Part shown: one piece after another, positions 46,909 through 59,000 of the stretch
Layout: each line of letters opens with the position of its first letter
Numbering within the stretch: position 1 is the first letter of the stretch
DNA from: Bacillota bacterium
Lineage (GTDB): Bacteria > Bacillota > Clostridia > Clostridiales > Clostridiaceae
Assembly (NCBI GenBank): GCA_021781655.1
Contig: JAJXWJ010000004.1
Coordinates: 1-64,000 of the forward strand
Direction of reading: 5' to 3'
DNA length: 64,000 nt
Made by a program: the position numbers and the translations under genes
The notes under the pieces: generated by a model
Database searches by the model: none
What the model saw: the letters and a program-made list of their open reading frames with translations, nothing else
What the model was told of the DNA's origin: nothing

Positions 46909-48660
46909 TTATACCCTTGCTTCCATTTTATATTGAAATTCATTCAATCTTTTATATATTCCAGCCTTTTCAATTAGTTCGCTATTTGTACCCTTCTCTA
47001 CAGCTCTACCTTTATCCACAACAAATATTACATCTGCATCTTTTATTGTGGAAAACCTGTGCGCAATTGCTAGTACAGTTCTACCTTGCCTTATCCTATT
47101 TAAAGCTTTTTTAATCTGCTGCTCACTCTCAGAATCAAGAGCTGACGTAGCTTCGTCTAATATTAATATTGGTCTATTCATTAGTAGTGCTCTAGCAATA
47201 GCTAGTCTTTGTTTCTGTCCCCCAGACAACTTACTTCCATTTTCATTTAACTTTGTATCATATCCTTCTGGAAGCTCCATTATAAATTGATGACAATTTG
47301 CTTCTTTACAAGCTTCGATTATTTCCTCGCTTGTTGCTTCTAATAAACCATATCTTATATTTTCTTCTATTGTCCCATGGAAAAGATTAATTTCTTGAGG
47401 TACTAAGGCTATCATTTTTCTAAGTTCCTTTAAGCTATATCCTTGAATTTCCTTACCGTTTATATAGATTTCACCTTTATACCCATTGTAAAAGCGCAAT
47501 AATAATTTAGTTATGGTACTTTTACCTCCACCACTGGACCCAACTAAGGCAGCAAACTGTCCTTTTTTAATGCTCATGTTTAATTTATTTAAAATATTAT
47601 TTTTATTATCATAGGAAAATTTTACATCCTTAAATTGAATTGCATATTTCTCTTTTGAGCTTATATCTTTTATGTTTTTTAAATCTTCCATTTCAATAGG
47701 TTCTTCCAAAAGTTCAACTACTCTCATTGCTCCTGCTAAGCAATATTGAAACCTTCCTACAAGGCCTCCGAATTTTTTAAAGTTAGAGCTTACAGTTCCC
47801 AAAAGTTCCATTATCGCAGCTAAAAGTCCAAGTTTTACCTCACCATTTACAACAAGAAAGGCCCCAACAGCAAATATAGCACAAAAGTTTATCCAGCTTA
47901 CGAGGAAATTACAGCTATCTACAAGAGAACTACACTCTGTTCTTGATATTATTAACGAATATATATGTTCATTTTTTTCTTTTATATTATTTGAAATAAT
48001 ATCTTGTATGGGAAACATTTTTATTTCATTACTTCCACTTAATATATTTCCTATTAACTCAGTTAAGCTTCCCATTCCTAACTGAACCTTGCTACTTAAA
48101 ATGGTTATTTTATCAGCTAATTTTAAATTTATAACGTAAAACAACAAACCAATAAGGATTAAAATCAACCCTATTTTCCAATTTAGAATAAACATAGCTA
48201 TAACTGATCCTATTCCAGATACTACAGAATATATAAGATTTCTTAAGGCTGAGGTATAAGCTGATTCCATAATACTAAGGTCATTTGAAACCCTTGATAA
48301 TATATTCCCACTATGATTTTCATCAAAATATTGAATAGGTAATTTCTCAATGTGTTTAAATATTCTCAGTCTTATTTGTGCGGTATTAATATTAATTGTT
48401 CTATAAAGCATAGTACCAAAAACTACAAATAATACACTTACTGCTATAGCTACTATACTAATAAATATTAGCCACTTTTTAATTGTTTCCACATCTCTAG
48501 CTATTGCAGCATTTATCATATTCATAATTAAAAATGGCAAAATCATTACTATACTTGCTTCAACTGTACTATGTCCTATAATTCCAACTAAATATATACT
48601 TTTGTTTTTTTCTACTAGTTTTATTAACTTAAGAAATTTATTATTCTTTAAATTATGCAT
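46909..48660 (-). CDS. ABC exporter half-transporter B
   Basis: A 583-residue fused membrane-ATPase protein of the exporter type. Six membrane helices span about 20-310. The nucleotide domain at about 340-575 has Walker A GSSGGGKST, signature LSGGQKQR, Walker B ILILDEATSALD and the H-loop His in AIAHRFSTI. All catalytic residues look intact. It is next to a second half-transporter in the same operon, so the two probably form a heterodimer that exports the polyketide-peptide product or gives self-protection. Confidence 0.92.
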   Translation of the reverse strand: MHNLKNNKFLKLIKLVEKNKSIYLVGIIGHSTVEASIVMILPFLIMNMINAAIARDVETIKKWLIFISIVAIAVSVLFVVFGTMLYRTININTAQIRLRIFKHIEKLPIQYFDENHSGNILSRVSNDLSIMESAYTSALRNLIYSVVSGIGSVIAMFILNWKIGLILILIGLLFYVINLKLADKITILSSKVQLGMGSLTELIGNILSGSNEIKMFPIQDIISNNIKEKNEHIYSLIISRTECSSLVDSCNFLVSWINFCAIFAVGAFLVVNGEVKLGLLAAIMELLGTVSSNFKKFGGLVGRFQYCLAGAMRVVELLEEPIEMEDLKNIKDISSKEKYAIQFKDVKFSYDNKNNILNKLNMSIKKGQFAALVGSSGGGKSTITKLLLRFYNGYKGEIYINGKEIQGYSLKELRKMIALVPQEINLFHGTIEENIRYGLLEATSEEIIEACKEANCHQFIMELPEGYDTKLNENGSKLSGGQKQRLAIARALLMNRPILILDEATSALDSESEQQIKKALNRIRQGRTVLAIAHRFSTIKDADVIFVVDKGRAVEKGTNSELIEKAGIYKRLNEFQYKMEARV

Positions 48661-48678
48661 TGCATCAATCCTCCTTTC

Positions 48679-50424
48679 TTAATTTGCTAAAAATTGTTTT
48701 TGAAATAATGCTTTATACGCAAAAGCATTTTTCATAAGTTGCTCGTGAGTACCTTTTTCTATAACCTCCCCATTATCAAGCACTAATATCTCATCAACAT
48801 TTCTTATAGTTGATAATCTGTGAGCTATAATTATTACTGTCTTATTTTTCATAACCCTATCTAAAGCCTCTTGTATAAACTTTTCACTCTCATTATCTAA
48901 AGCTGAGGTTGGCTCGTCCAAGAGAATTATAGGGGAATCTTTAATTATCGCTCTTGCAATACCTATCCTTTGTCTTTGCCCACCAGATAAATTTAAGCCG
49001 CCTTCAGTTATTACAGTGTTGTAACCATTCGGTAGAGACATAATAAATTCATGGGCGTTAGCCACTTTTGCAGCATTAACTACCTCTTCTTTTGAAGCCC
49101 CTTTTTTCCCGTAACTAATATTTTCATATATTGTTAATGGAAATAAAAAGGTTTCTTGTGCTACAAATGCTATTTGAGACCTTAAAGCTTCTAAATTCCA
49201 GTCCTTTATCAATTCACCATATACATATACATGTGCTTCGATATTATTAAAAAATCCACATAACAACTTAAAAATCGTACTTTTACCACTGCCACTTGCT
49301 CCAACGATGGCCAATTTTTTACCACTGCCTATCTTAAAACTAATATCCTTCAACGTAATTTTCTTACTACTATAAGAAAAATTAACCTTATTAAATTCCA
49401 TTACAGCTTCTTTATCACTACAAGAATAGGCCTCTCCACTTACTCTTTCTGTATCTAATTCAAATATATCAAACAATCTTGTTACAGCTCCAAAAGCATT
49501 TTTGGTTCCAGTTATCATATCTGGAAGAAAAGCTAAAGGCCAAACAATGTATGATAATAAGAATGTAAATGAAATCAGCTGCCCCGTTGTAATATCATTA
49601 TTTATTACAAGATAGCTGCCATATATTATACAAATTACTGAAGGGAGCATTCTAAGAATAACTTGAAGTGGAGACATATACACGCTTATATTTACATTTT
49701 TTAATCTATTTTCTAATGCACCATTTATGTCTTCTTCATATTTTTCGTATAAGTGTTCTTCTATGTTGCACATCTTAACCATGCTTATGCCGTTTATTAC
49801 ATCTTTTATCTTCGCAGTTGCTCTTCCTATATATTCTTGCGTTCTTCTAGAGTATATACCAATGTTTTTACCAAATATGCATATTAGTACTAAAGTAACT
49901 GGCGTAAACATTATACTTACAATTAACAACTTGGTACTTATAATTGCCATATATATTGTAGCTACTACAAACAAAACTATTTGTGAAAAAATATTATATA
50001 CTTCATTTTCCATATAGGTTTCAAAAGTAGAAAGATCTGTTGTAAATCTTGATATTATATCTCCAGAATGATTGTTTTGAAAATAAGTTGTTGGCAATTT
50101 TATTAGATGATTCAAGCCGAAGCTTCTAATATCTCTAAGCATTTTACCACTAAAGTATCCATACAATAATCTATTCATATATTGTATGAAAAAACCTATA
50201 GTGATTGTTGCCGCAATAATTATAATAAGGTAAACTAATTCTTGTCTTTTTTCGCTTAATGCTATATCTACTAGGTTTCTTACAAAATATGCCTGTAACA
50301 CTTCAATTGCCATGCTGATAAAGGCTACTAAGAGGAATAAACTAAAAATGAACCTATATGGTTTTACAAACCTACCTATATAGTTAAAAGTTATATTAGT
50401 GGAATAGTTTTTTCTATTTTTCAT
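48679..50424 (-). CDS. ABC exporter half-transporter A
   Basis: A 581-residue exporter with six membrane helices in the first 310 residues and an ATPase domain with Walker A GASGSGKST, signature LSGGQRQR, Walker B IILLDEPTSALD and IIAHRLSTI. Both this and its partner keep the catalytic Glu after Walker B, so neither site looks degenerate. It follows the type II thioesterase by 12 bases. Confidence 0.92.
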   Translation of the reverse strand: MKNRKNYSTNITFNYIGRFVKPYRFIFSLFLLVAFISMAIEVLQAYFVRNLVDIALSEKRQELVYLIIIIAATITIGFFIQYMNRLLYGYFSGKMLRDIRSFGLNHLIKLPTTYFQNNHSGDIISRFTTDLSTFETYMENEVYNIFSQIVLFVVATIYMAIISTKLLIVSIMFTPVTLVLICIFGKNIGIYSRRTQEYIGRATAKIKDVINGISMVKMCNIEEHLYEKYEEDINGALENRLKNVNISVYMSPLQVILRMLPSVICIIYGSYLVINNDITTGQLISFTFLLSYIVWPLAFLPDMITGTKNAFGAVTRLFDIFELDTERVSGEAYSCSDKEAVMEFNKVNFSYSSKKITLKDISFKIGSGKKLAIVGASGSGKSTIFKLLCGFFNNIEAHVYVYGELIKDWNLEALRSQIAFVAQETFLFPLTIYENISYGKKGASKEEVVNAAKVANAHEFIMSLPNGYNTVITEGGLNLSGGQRQRIGIARAIIKDSPIILLDEPTSALDNESEKFIQEALDRVMKNKTVIIIAHRLSTIRNVDEILVLDNGEVIEKGTHEQLMKNAFAYKALFQKQFLAN

Positions 50425-50436
50425 AAAAACTCCTTT

Positions 50437-51159
50437 CTAGCATCCAACTAGGCGATTTGCTTCGAGCTTTTCAGAAATTATTTCTCCAATATCTTTTAGC
50501 TTATCCAAAATAAAAAAGTGTCCCCCATCAAATATATATACCTCACAATTTTTTAGTGTTAAGTTTTCCCACTCATAGCTATCACTTATACTAATATCCT
50601 TATCATCTTTTCCATTAAAAATAGTTATATCAAATTTGAATTTTTCTTTCTTTTCTTTATGCACATAAGTTTCAACAATCTTGTAATCAGCTTTTAATAT
50701 TGGTATGAACATATTAACTAGTTCTTCATTTTCAAAAAAACCCTTTGGTGTCCCACCTATTTTATAAATTACTTTAATAAAATCGGAATCTTCTAGCTTA
50801 TACAAATCTTCTTTTTCCTTTATAGCCTGTGGAGTATGTCTACCTGAAAAGAAAGCATGTATTGGCATTTGATTTTTTAATTTATAAATTTTATAAATTA
50901 ATTCATATTCTAGAAGTGTGCCCATACTATGACCTAAAAATGCAAATTTTGTACCATCGAGCTTATCCTCAATCGAACTATAAATATCTTCAACAGCCTC
51001 TTCAATACTTTCATAAAAACTTTCCTTACTTCTCATTCCTCTTCCAGCAAGCTCTATTGGTATAAGATTTATTGAACTGCCTAAATATTTTTTTAAGCGA
51101 TTATATATCATTGCAGTTCCGCCAGCGTAAGGTAGGCAAAACAAATTTATTTTTTCCAT
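50437..51159 (-). CDS. Type II thioesterase
   Basis: A 240-residue alpha/beta hydrolase of the editing thioesterase family found with PKS and NRPS systems. N-terminal LFCLPYAGGTAMIYNRLKKYL, nucleophile Ser in FLGHSMGTLLEYEL, and C-terminal Asp (NGKDDKDIS) and His (GGHFFILD) complete the triad. It removes stalled acyl groups from carrier domains. It might also release the product, since no thioesterase domain is present at the end of the assembly line. Confidence 0.93.
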   Translation of the reverse strand: MEKINLFCLPYAGGTAMIYNRLKKYLGSSINLIPIELAGRGMRSKESFYESIEEAVEDIYSSIEDKLDGTKFAFLGHSMGTLLEYELIYKIYKLKNQMPIHAFFSGRHTPQAIKEKEDLYKLEDSDFIKVIYKIGGTPKGFFENEELVNMFIPILKADYKIVETYVHKEKKEKFKFDITIFNGKDDKDISISDSYEWENLTLKNCEVYIFDGGHFFILDKLKDIGEIISEKLEANRLVGC

Positions 51160-51225
51160 CTTTTTTCTCCTTTCAAAAATCTTTCAGTATTGTTGCAAAA
51201 TATAATTATTTTGCAACAATCAAAA

Positions 51226-54200
51226 TTACTTAACTAGCTGTAGCTGTGAAATAAGCTCGTCTGCTTCCTCCGTAGTTATCTCTCCATTTGTAAGCTTATC
51301 CATTATTATTTCCATTTGATCTTCAAGTAAAATTTCTTCTTTTTCTTCAGTTTCTTCCTCTGTACTACTCAATTTTTCAATAACTGCAGCCATTTGTTTT
51401 ACTGTTGGGTAACTAAATATATCAGATATATCTAGCATTCCAGGGAACCTTTTATCAATAGCCTTAAGTAGCTGTGAAGCAATTATCGAATCTCCTCCAA
51501 GCTCACTAAAGTTATCAGTTACATCAATTTCTTCTGCACCTAAAATGCTCGCCCAAATATTTGCTACTATAGTTTCATATTCTGTAACCTCAGCCTTACT
51601 ATTTATTTTCACTTCTATCCTTTGTTCATTAGCTCCATTGCTTGAGTTTTTATTTTTAATTACTTTTTCAATCTTTTGTTTCAATTGTTTTTCTAAATTA
51701 ATTCCTATTTCGCCATCAGTACATTTTATTCTTTCAAAATCCAATTCACCTACAGCAACTCTTGTAATAGCTTTATTTAATACACTTTCTATCGCCTGGA
51801 TACCATGGTTATTTGTTACTGCTTTAAATAGTCCCCTAACCTCATCAGCATTGTATCCTAACGCCATACCTGTTTCATTCCATACTGTCCAGTTGATTGT
51901 TGCAGTTTTGCCAAGCTTTCTTCTTCTATAAGCTGCAAAAGAATCCATGAAAGCATTTGCTGCTGCATAATCACTTTGTCCCATTGCCCCAATTATTGAA
52001 AGTATAGAAGAAAACATTATAAAGAAATCAGGATTATCTTTCTCCGTAAGCTTGTCTAGTATCCATGTTCCATCAACCTTTGGACGCATAACACTCTTAA
52101 ATTTTTCCATATCCTTATTTAATATAATTCCTTCTCCTGCAATTCCAGCACTATGCACAATTCCATCTATTTTGCCTAGTTTTATGTTTATCTCATTCAT
52201 TACCACCTTCATCGAATCTAAAGAAGTAACGTCTGCACTATATAGATGTACCTTTGATCCTGAAGCTTCAAGCTCCTTTATTGCTTTTAGCTTATTAATT
52301 AGAACTATATTTTCTTCTGCTTTGATAATTTCCTCCCACTTATCTCTTTCTGGCATAATAGACCTATTTACAAATACCAAATTTACTTTATTGCTTTTAG
52401 ATAAATATTTTGCAACTTCTAATCCTATACCACCAGTACCACCTGTTATAAGATATACTCCGCCATCTTTTATTTGTACCTTCTCATCCTTTAAAGCCTT
52501 TACCTTTACTTCTTTAAATTCTTCGATATATCTTTCTCCATTTCGATAAGCAACTTGATATGCTTTTTCCTCAGCATTAATTTCTTCTAACAGTTCTTTC
52601 TCACTAGTACCTTCTTCAATATCAATACATCTTAATAAAACCTTATTATTTTCATTACCTACAACCCTTCCAAGAGCAAAGAGCGATGCATTTTGTGGGT
52701 TTATTTTTTCTTCTATTTTCGTAATTTCATTTACATAATCTGAAACCAAAATAACATCGATTGGTTTAGTTATCTTTTGTTTCATTAATGCCTTGCTTAG
52801 CTTGAACAAGCTATAAACTCCTTTACCCTTTTGTTGTTCCAAAGCTTCTAAGCTATCTAAATCACCTTTTCCTGCAATACTTGCCATATGAATAATTTTA
52901 GATATTTTCCCAAGGTCTAATTCATTCACGAGCCTTGAATAGCTTTCTATACTATCATCAATTTGGTATTTATTTTCCTTTAACATTTTATAACTATCTG
53001 ACAAAGTTACTTCTATTATGTTTGAACCTTCTTTTTGAAGTGCTTCCACTGTTTTATTAGCTATATAATCACTATCTTTTATAATTAATATATTCTTTCC
53101 TGCTGCTTTCGCTTTAAATTTTTCAATATTTTGCTTTCTAAAGCCTACAGTATGATACTGCTTTTCATTTTCTCCTGCATCTCCATTAAATAAATCTTTT
53201 TGGACTCTCTTTAATGAATATCCTTCTATCTCCATAAAGACTTCTCCGGCTTCATTAATAAGAGAAACATCTAAGGTAATAGTTTCTAAACCTTTCTTAA
53301 ACTCACTTTTTATTCTTTGATGACTATAAAACTTTAAAGGCATAGCTCCAAATATTTTAAAGCTCTTATAAGCTAAGGGTAAATACATACCTTGTTGTAC
53401 ATTTTGAACTAGCTTCTCCACAGCTACATTTAATGCATTATCTAATAATGCTGGATGAATTATAAATTGATTTCCATCTTCGCTAAACTCTTCTGCTAAC
53501 TGTAGTTTTGAGAATATCTCTTTATCTTCTATGAAAATATTAGATATATTTCTCCATCTAGGTCCAAACTTGAATCCACCCATTTCATTGCTTAAATCTA
53601 TTATTAATTCATTTTTATTTAAACTACCTTTAAGCTTATTAATGTCAACAGTTTTAGGCATTTTATCATTAATTAATAACTTCCCTTCTACATGAATAAC
53701 CCAGCTATCATCGTCTTCACTATCTGCTCTACTAGCAATTTTATAACTATAGTATCCTTTTTCTTTGGTTATTATAGTATGAACTTCCTTTGTTTCATCT
53801 TTTTCAACTATTAAAGGAACAAGCAGTACCACATCCTTTAATTCTATATTAGTTCCTTTACATAACCTTCTGCCGGCAATAGTTGCCATTTCCATATAGG
53901 TGGTTCCTGGTACAACATTGTGGTCCATTATGAGATGTTCTGTTAATATCCATTGTCTATCCACTCTAAATTGAGTTACGTACACTTCGCCATTCACAGT
54001 ATTAGCAATACATTTATCTATCAATGGATGATCTATTTGTTTTTCATATATGCTTATTTGTTGTGATTGTTCTTGGGACTTTATCCAATAGTGCTTATGC
54101 TCAAAGGGATATGTAGGTATGCTAATTCTTTTACAAGTTTTATTTTTATACAACTCACTCCATTCTACATCTGCACCCATTAAATACATGTTACAAATTT

Positions 54201-55983
54201 CGCTAAGCACTGTTTTATATTGATTTTCCATCAAGCCACCAATGGAAACTATTTTTTTGAAAGCATCTTCGCTAAGCTGCCTTTTTTCCCTTTGAGTAAT
54301 TTCTCCTTTTAACTTTTCTTTTACATTATCTGAAACTACCTTGTGTGAGGAATAATATATGTTTTCATCCTTTATGTTACATAAATCTAGATTTTTTATT
54401 TTTTCAATAAAATCACTTTTATCCTTTAACACCATTACTAATCTGTAATTAAAATGCATTCTTCCTGTGTTTGCAGTAAAGCATATGCTTTCTAAATCAA
54501 AGGCATCAATATCTTTAACAAAAGCTTTGTACTTATTAATATATTCCTTTAAGGCATTTTCACTTCTTGCTGATAGTGTAAAAATATATGGCTTATTACC
54601 TCTTAATGCCTCCTCCTCAATCTCAATTTTAGGAGCCTCCTCTACAACCATGTGACAGTTTGTCCTACCAAAGCCAAAGGAACTTACACCAGCTCTTCTA
54701 GGGAATCCTTGTGTTTCCCAAGCTCTCAGCTTGTCATTAACATAAAGTGGCGTATTTTGAAATTGTATAAATGGATTTGGTTCTGAAAAGTTTATATTGG
54801 GAGCAAGCTGTTTATTTTTAAGCGATAAAACAACCTTTAATAGAGAGGACATTGCTGCAGAACTTACACCATGTCCAATATTAGGTTTTACAGAACCTAC
54901 TCCACAAAATTGCTTTCTGTCTGTGTACCTATCAAAGGCCATTTTAATTCCTTTAACTTCTATTGGATCTCCTAGAACTGTTCCTGTAGCATGAGCTTCG
55001 ATATAGGAAATTGTTTCAGGATTGATACCTGCATCTTCCCAAGCGCTTACAATCGCTTCAGATTGAGTTTCAGAGTTTGGAGAAGTAATTCCATTTGTGG
55101 CTCCATCGTTATTTATTGAACCTCCTTTAATTACTGCATAAATATTATCCTTGTCCTTTATAGCTTCAGATAACGGTTTTAATATAACAAAACCAATGCC
55201 CTCTCCCCAAACTGTTCCCTTAGAATTTTTATCAAAGGATGCAAGCTTACCATTTGTAGACTCTACCCCATCGAATTTTGCATCGATTTGTCTTAATAGA
55301 TGTATTCCTCCAGCAATAGCCATATTACATTCTTTATTTTTAATTGCTTTACATGCTAAATGTGTTGTTACTAGTGCTGAAGAGCATGCTGTATCTACTA
55401 CAAAATTAGGTCCATGGAGGTTTAAAACGTATGATATTCTACTAGCGAGAACAGAAGTCATAGACCCTGTCATAGATAATAAATCTTGCTGATCTGTCAT
55501 TTTGTTATATTCCATTTGATATGTATGATCTATACCTACATATACACCAACTGGTGCTTTATCAAGGTTTTTGTTGCAATATCCAGAATCCTCCAAGGCT
55601 TCCCAAGCTGTTTCAAGGAACAACCTTTGAGCTGGATGCATCGTTACAGCTTCTTTTGGCGAAATTCTAAAGAAACCTGCATCAAAGCCAGATATTTCTT
55701 GTAGCCACCCTGCTTTAAGATCTATTGATTTTCCCATATCTTTTGCTCTGTTCTTAGGAAAATCTCCGATTACTTCAACACCATTTTTTAAATTTTCCCA
55801 ATATTCATCTGCATTATCTGCGTAAGGAAATTTACATGCTATACCAACAATTGCGATATCTTTATTTTCTACCTCTTTATTTTTATTTAATTCTTGCAAA
55901 ATAAGTAATGACATTTCGTTATCCAGTTGCCCATTTTGAACTCCTTCAAGTATATATCTATTGATAAGCTCTTTATTATTCAT
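51226..55983 (-). CDS. Polyketide synthase module KS-DH-KR-ACP (no AT), third of three
   Basis: 1585 residues. Docking helices are at 1-38. KS spans about 42-450, Cys200, His331 (HATGT rather than HGTGT) and His371. A flanking linker runs to about 635. DH is about 650-930; its first motif is EHLIMDHNVVPG, so Asp replaces the usual Gly of HxxxGxxxxP, and Asp848 is in HPALLDNALN. A structural half plus catalytic KR spans about 960-1370 (GGTGGIGLEVAKYL, Ser1326, Tyr1339). ACP is about 1468-1540 (GGDS, Ser1499). The C-terminal tail MEIIMDKLTNGEITTEEADELISQ is a likely docking element. Predicted to add a C2 unit reduced to an alkene if DH is active. Confidence 0.92.
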   Translation of the reverse strand: MNNKELINRYILEGVQNGQLDNEMSLLILQELNKNKEVENKDIAIVGIACKFPYADNADEYWENLKNGVEVIGDFPKNRAKDMGKSIDLKAGWLQEISGFDAGFFRISPKEAVTMHPAQRLFLETAWEALEDSGYCNKNLDKAPVGVYVGIDHTYQMEYNKMTDQQDLLSMTGSMTSVLASRISYVLNLHGPNFVVDTACSSALVTTHLACKAIKNKECNMAIAGGIHLLRQIDAKFDGVESTNGKLASFDKNSKGTVWGEGIGFVILKPLSEAIKDKDNIYAVIKGGSINNDGATNGITSPNSETQSEAIVSAWEDAGINPETISYIEAHATGTVLGDPIEVKGIKMAFDRYTDRKQFCGVGSVKPNIGHGVSSAAMSSLLKVVLSLKNKQLAPNINFSEPNPFIQFQNTPLYVNDKLRAWETQGFPRRAGVSSFGFGRTNCHMVVEEAPKIEIEEEALRGNKPYIFTLSARSENALKEYINKYKAFVKDIDAFDLESICFTANTGRMHFNYRLVMVLKDKSDFIEKIKNLDLCNIKDENIYYSSHKVVSDNVKEKLKGEITQREKRQLSEDAFKKIVSIGGLMENQYKTVLSEICNMYLMGADVEWSELYKNKTCKRISIPTYPFEHKHYWIKSQEQSQQISIYEKQIDHPLIDKCIANTVNGEVYVTQFRVDRQWILTEHLIMDHNVVPGTTYMEMATIAGRRLCKGTNIELKDVVLLVPLIVEKDETKEVHTIITKEKGYYSYKIASRADSEDDDSWVIHVEGKLLINDKMPKTVDINKLKGSLNKNELIIDLSNEMGGFKFGPRWRNISNIFIEDKEIFSKLQLAEEFSEDGNQFIIHPALLDNALNVAVEKLVQNVQQGMYLPLAYKSFKIFGAMPLKFYSHQRIKSEFKKGLETITLDVSLINEAGEVFMEIEGYSLKRVQKDLFNGDAGENEKQYHTVGFRKQNIEKFKAKAAGKNILIIKDSDYIANKTVEALQKEGSNIIEVTLSDSYKMLKENKYQIDDSIESYSRLVNELDLGKISKIIHMASIAGKGDLDSLEALEQQKGKGVYSLFKLSKALMKQKITKPIDVILVSDYVNEITKIEEKINPQNASLFALGRVVGNENNKVLLRCIDIEEGTSEKELLEEINAEEKAYQVAYRNGERYIEEFKEVKVKALKDEKVQIKDGGVYLITGGTGGIGLEVAKYLSKSNKVNLVFVNRSIMPERDKWEEIIKAEENIVLINKLKAIKELEASGSKVHLYSADVTSLDSMKVVMNEINIKLGKIDGIVHSAGIAGEGIILNKDMEKFKSVMRPKVDGTWILDKLTEKDNPDFFIMFSSILSIIGAMGQSDYAAANAFMDSFAAYRRRKLGKTATINWTVWNETGMALGYNADEVRGLFKAVTNNHGIQAIESVLNKAITRVAVGELDFERIKCTDGEIGINLEKQLKQKIEKVIKNKNSSNGANEQRIEVKINSKAEVTEYETIVANIWASILGAEEIDVTDNFSELGGDSIIASQLLKAIDKRFPGMLDISDIFSYPTVKQMAAVIEKLSSTEEETEEKEEILLEDQMEIIMDKLTNGEITTEEADELISQLQLVK

Positions 55984-56040
55984 TGTTTTCCCACTTCCTT
56001 ATATTTTTATTTTTATAATATTTTTACATGACTTTAGTCA

Positions 56041-59000
56041 CTAATTTGCTAAAAGCTTCATCGCTTCATCTATTGAAGTTGCTCCAGATTTTAAACCTTC
56101 CATCAAATCTTTAATATTATTTCCTGCCTCGCCTTCCTCAAAAATTTGTTTTGATTTTTTGCTGCTGTCTTTACCTAGCTTATTATCTATATAGGTTGCC
56201 ATTTGCTGTATAGATGGATAAGAAAATATATCTGATATATCAATCATGTCTATAAACACTTTATTTATTTCTTTAAGCAATTGGATTGCAAGCATAGAGT
56301 CACCTCCAAGAGCCGAGAAATTATCATAAATATCAATTTCTTCGATTTCGAGAACTCTTGACCATACTTCAGCTAATTTATTTTCTGTTTCACTATAGCC
56401 AGCATTTCCTTTACCTTTTATCATGATTTTTGCTTTGCTATCCGAATTATTTTTAGCATTACTTTCAGTTTCTAATTTGACCTTTTGCTTTTCAAGCATA
56501 TTTTCAAATTTCTCACATAAATTAAAAGATAGGTTTTCCTTAATTTTTAAAAGCTTTTTAATATTTAATTCTCCTGGTAACGCCTTTGCTGAACTTGAAT
56601 TTAATATTTCTTCAAAGCTATCTAAAGCTCTTTCAGTTACTATGGAATTTACTGTATTTTCGCTTTCACTTATTCCATAGTCTACGGCCATCCCTGTTTC
56701 CTTCCAAGCAGGCCAATTTATTGATTTGATATTTTTACCTTCTCTTTGACCTTTTACTGCAAAAGCATCCATATAACTGTTAGCTGCTGTATAATCTCCT
56801 TGTCCTAAATCACCAAAGATAGATAGCATTGAGGAGAATAATACAAAGAAGTCCAAATTATCCTTTTGTGTTAGCTTATCTAATATAAAGGTTCCTTTAA
56901 CCTTAGGTGCTAGTACAGAATTGAACACCTCTTTATCCTTTCTCATAATAAAGCCATCTCCTGCAAGCCCTGCACAGTGAATAATTCCGTTTATATTACC
57001 AAAATCTTTTCTTACTTCCATTAATATTTGTTCCATATCTTTTATGGAGGTAACATCTCCGCTAAAACTTTTTACTTTTGCTCCTAAACCTTGCATTTCT
57101 TTTATTCCATTAATTGTCCTCAATATTTTTTTGTTATCACCTTTTTTTATTACAGCTTCCCATTCATTTTCATTTGGAAGCTTAGAACGATTGATGAATA
57201 CGATATTTACCTTCTTTTTAGAAGCTAAATACTTGCCCATTTCAAGGCCTAGACCCCCTGTTCCTCCAGTTATTACATAAGCTCCATTTTCTTTAAATTG
57301 TATTTTTTCACTTTCTTCTAACGTTAAGGTATCAAGTTCCTCTTCATATCTTCTATTATTTCTATATGCTACCTTGTAATTTTTCTTAGAATTTCTAATT
57401 TCATTTATTATCTTGTTGCTGTCAGTATTATCATCTATATCAACAGCTTTAATTATAAATTGAGAATATTCTAGAGGAATTATTTTACTTAGTCCAAACA
57501 ATGCTGAATTTTCTGGCTTAATTGTTTTTTCATCACCTGTTACCTCATCTGAGTAATTTGATAAAACAACAATCTGAAGCTTCTTGTTATATTTATTTGT
57601 TACTAGAGCTTTTGTTAGATAAAACAAGCTATTTACTCCCTTGTTTAGCTGTGGATCCAATTCGTTAAGCTCTGCTAACGCCTCTCCACTACTAAGAGCT
57701 GCTGCATGAATAATATGTGTTATATTTGCATCTACAAGATCTTTTGTAAGTTTTACATAGTCATCTTCTTCACCACTAATTACAAATTTATCTTTGCTAA
57801 GTCTTTCATATGCCTCTCCAAATTGAACTTTAACTACGCTACAATTATTATCTTCTAAGTTTTGTATTATATCTTCACCTATTTTTTCTTTGTTAGTGAA
57901 AATTAACACCTTGCTTCCTTGTATACTATTTGTAGCAGCTATGTTTTCACAATTTACCCATCTCAAATGCGAATAAGCGTTACTTTTATTTCTTTGTTCT
58001 CTCCTTATAAATTCAGCTTCATCTACCTTTTTAATACTGTAATCTTTGACCTCTGCAAAAGCTTTACCATCTTCATCTAATAAAGAAACATCAAAGGTTA
58101 TGGTTTCCATTCCCTTGAGCAATTTTTCATTTATTCTAATATAGCTATAGAAATTATTTTTCATCTTCCCAAATACCTTTATAGATTTATAATAGAATGG
58201 AAGATATAAGCCTTTCCCTATCTTTTGACTTACTGAATTTACCGCATTATCTAGCATAGACACATGTAAGCAAAAATCCTCTACATCATATGCGATATGC
58301 TCTGGCAATTGAATTTTAACTAGAGCTTCATTTTTACCTACCGCTATTATTTTTTCATTTTGCCACCTCTCACCTAGATCGATGCCATTCTTTTTAGGTG
58401 TCATGTCAATTAAACTTTTACTTTCTTTTTCTTTAACTAATTTATCTTCAATTGCTTTAATATCATATAACTTGCTGCAAAATTCACTGTTTTTATAAGC
58501 CTTACATTCTACATGCCTAATCCACTTTTCATTTATCTCTCCCTCATTTATTTTGCTAGCGAAGGTTATTTCAAAATGATCCTCCTTTTTAACTATTATG
58601 GATTGAACTTCTCTAACTTCATGTTCTACTACGCTTACTGGCGAATAGTAAATTACATCTTTAATCTCAACATTATATCCAAAGTGTTTTCTGCAGGTTT
58701 CAATAGCCATTTCGATGTAAGTGGTACCTGGAATTACATAGTTTCCAAGAATCTTATGATCACTAACCACCCACTGTCTATCTGTACTAAATTGAGTTAC
58801 ATAAATATCTTCATAAATGGATTCAGCTAGACATCTGTCTACTAAAGGATGTTTAATGGTTTTGCTCACTATTATAGTTTCATTATTTTCTTTGACCTTT
58901 TCATCATACCAATAGCGAGTTTTTTGAAGTGGATACACTGGTAGGCTGACTCTTTTTATATTTTTTCCTTCATATAAACTTTCCCATTCTATCTTTGCAC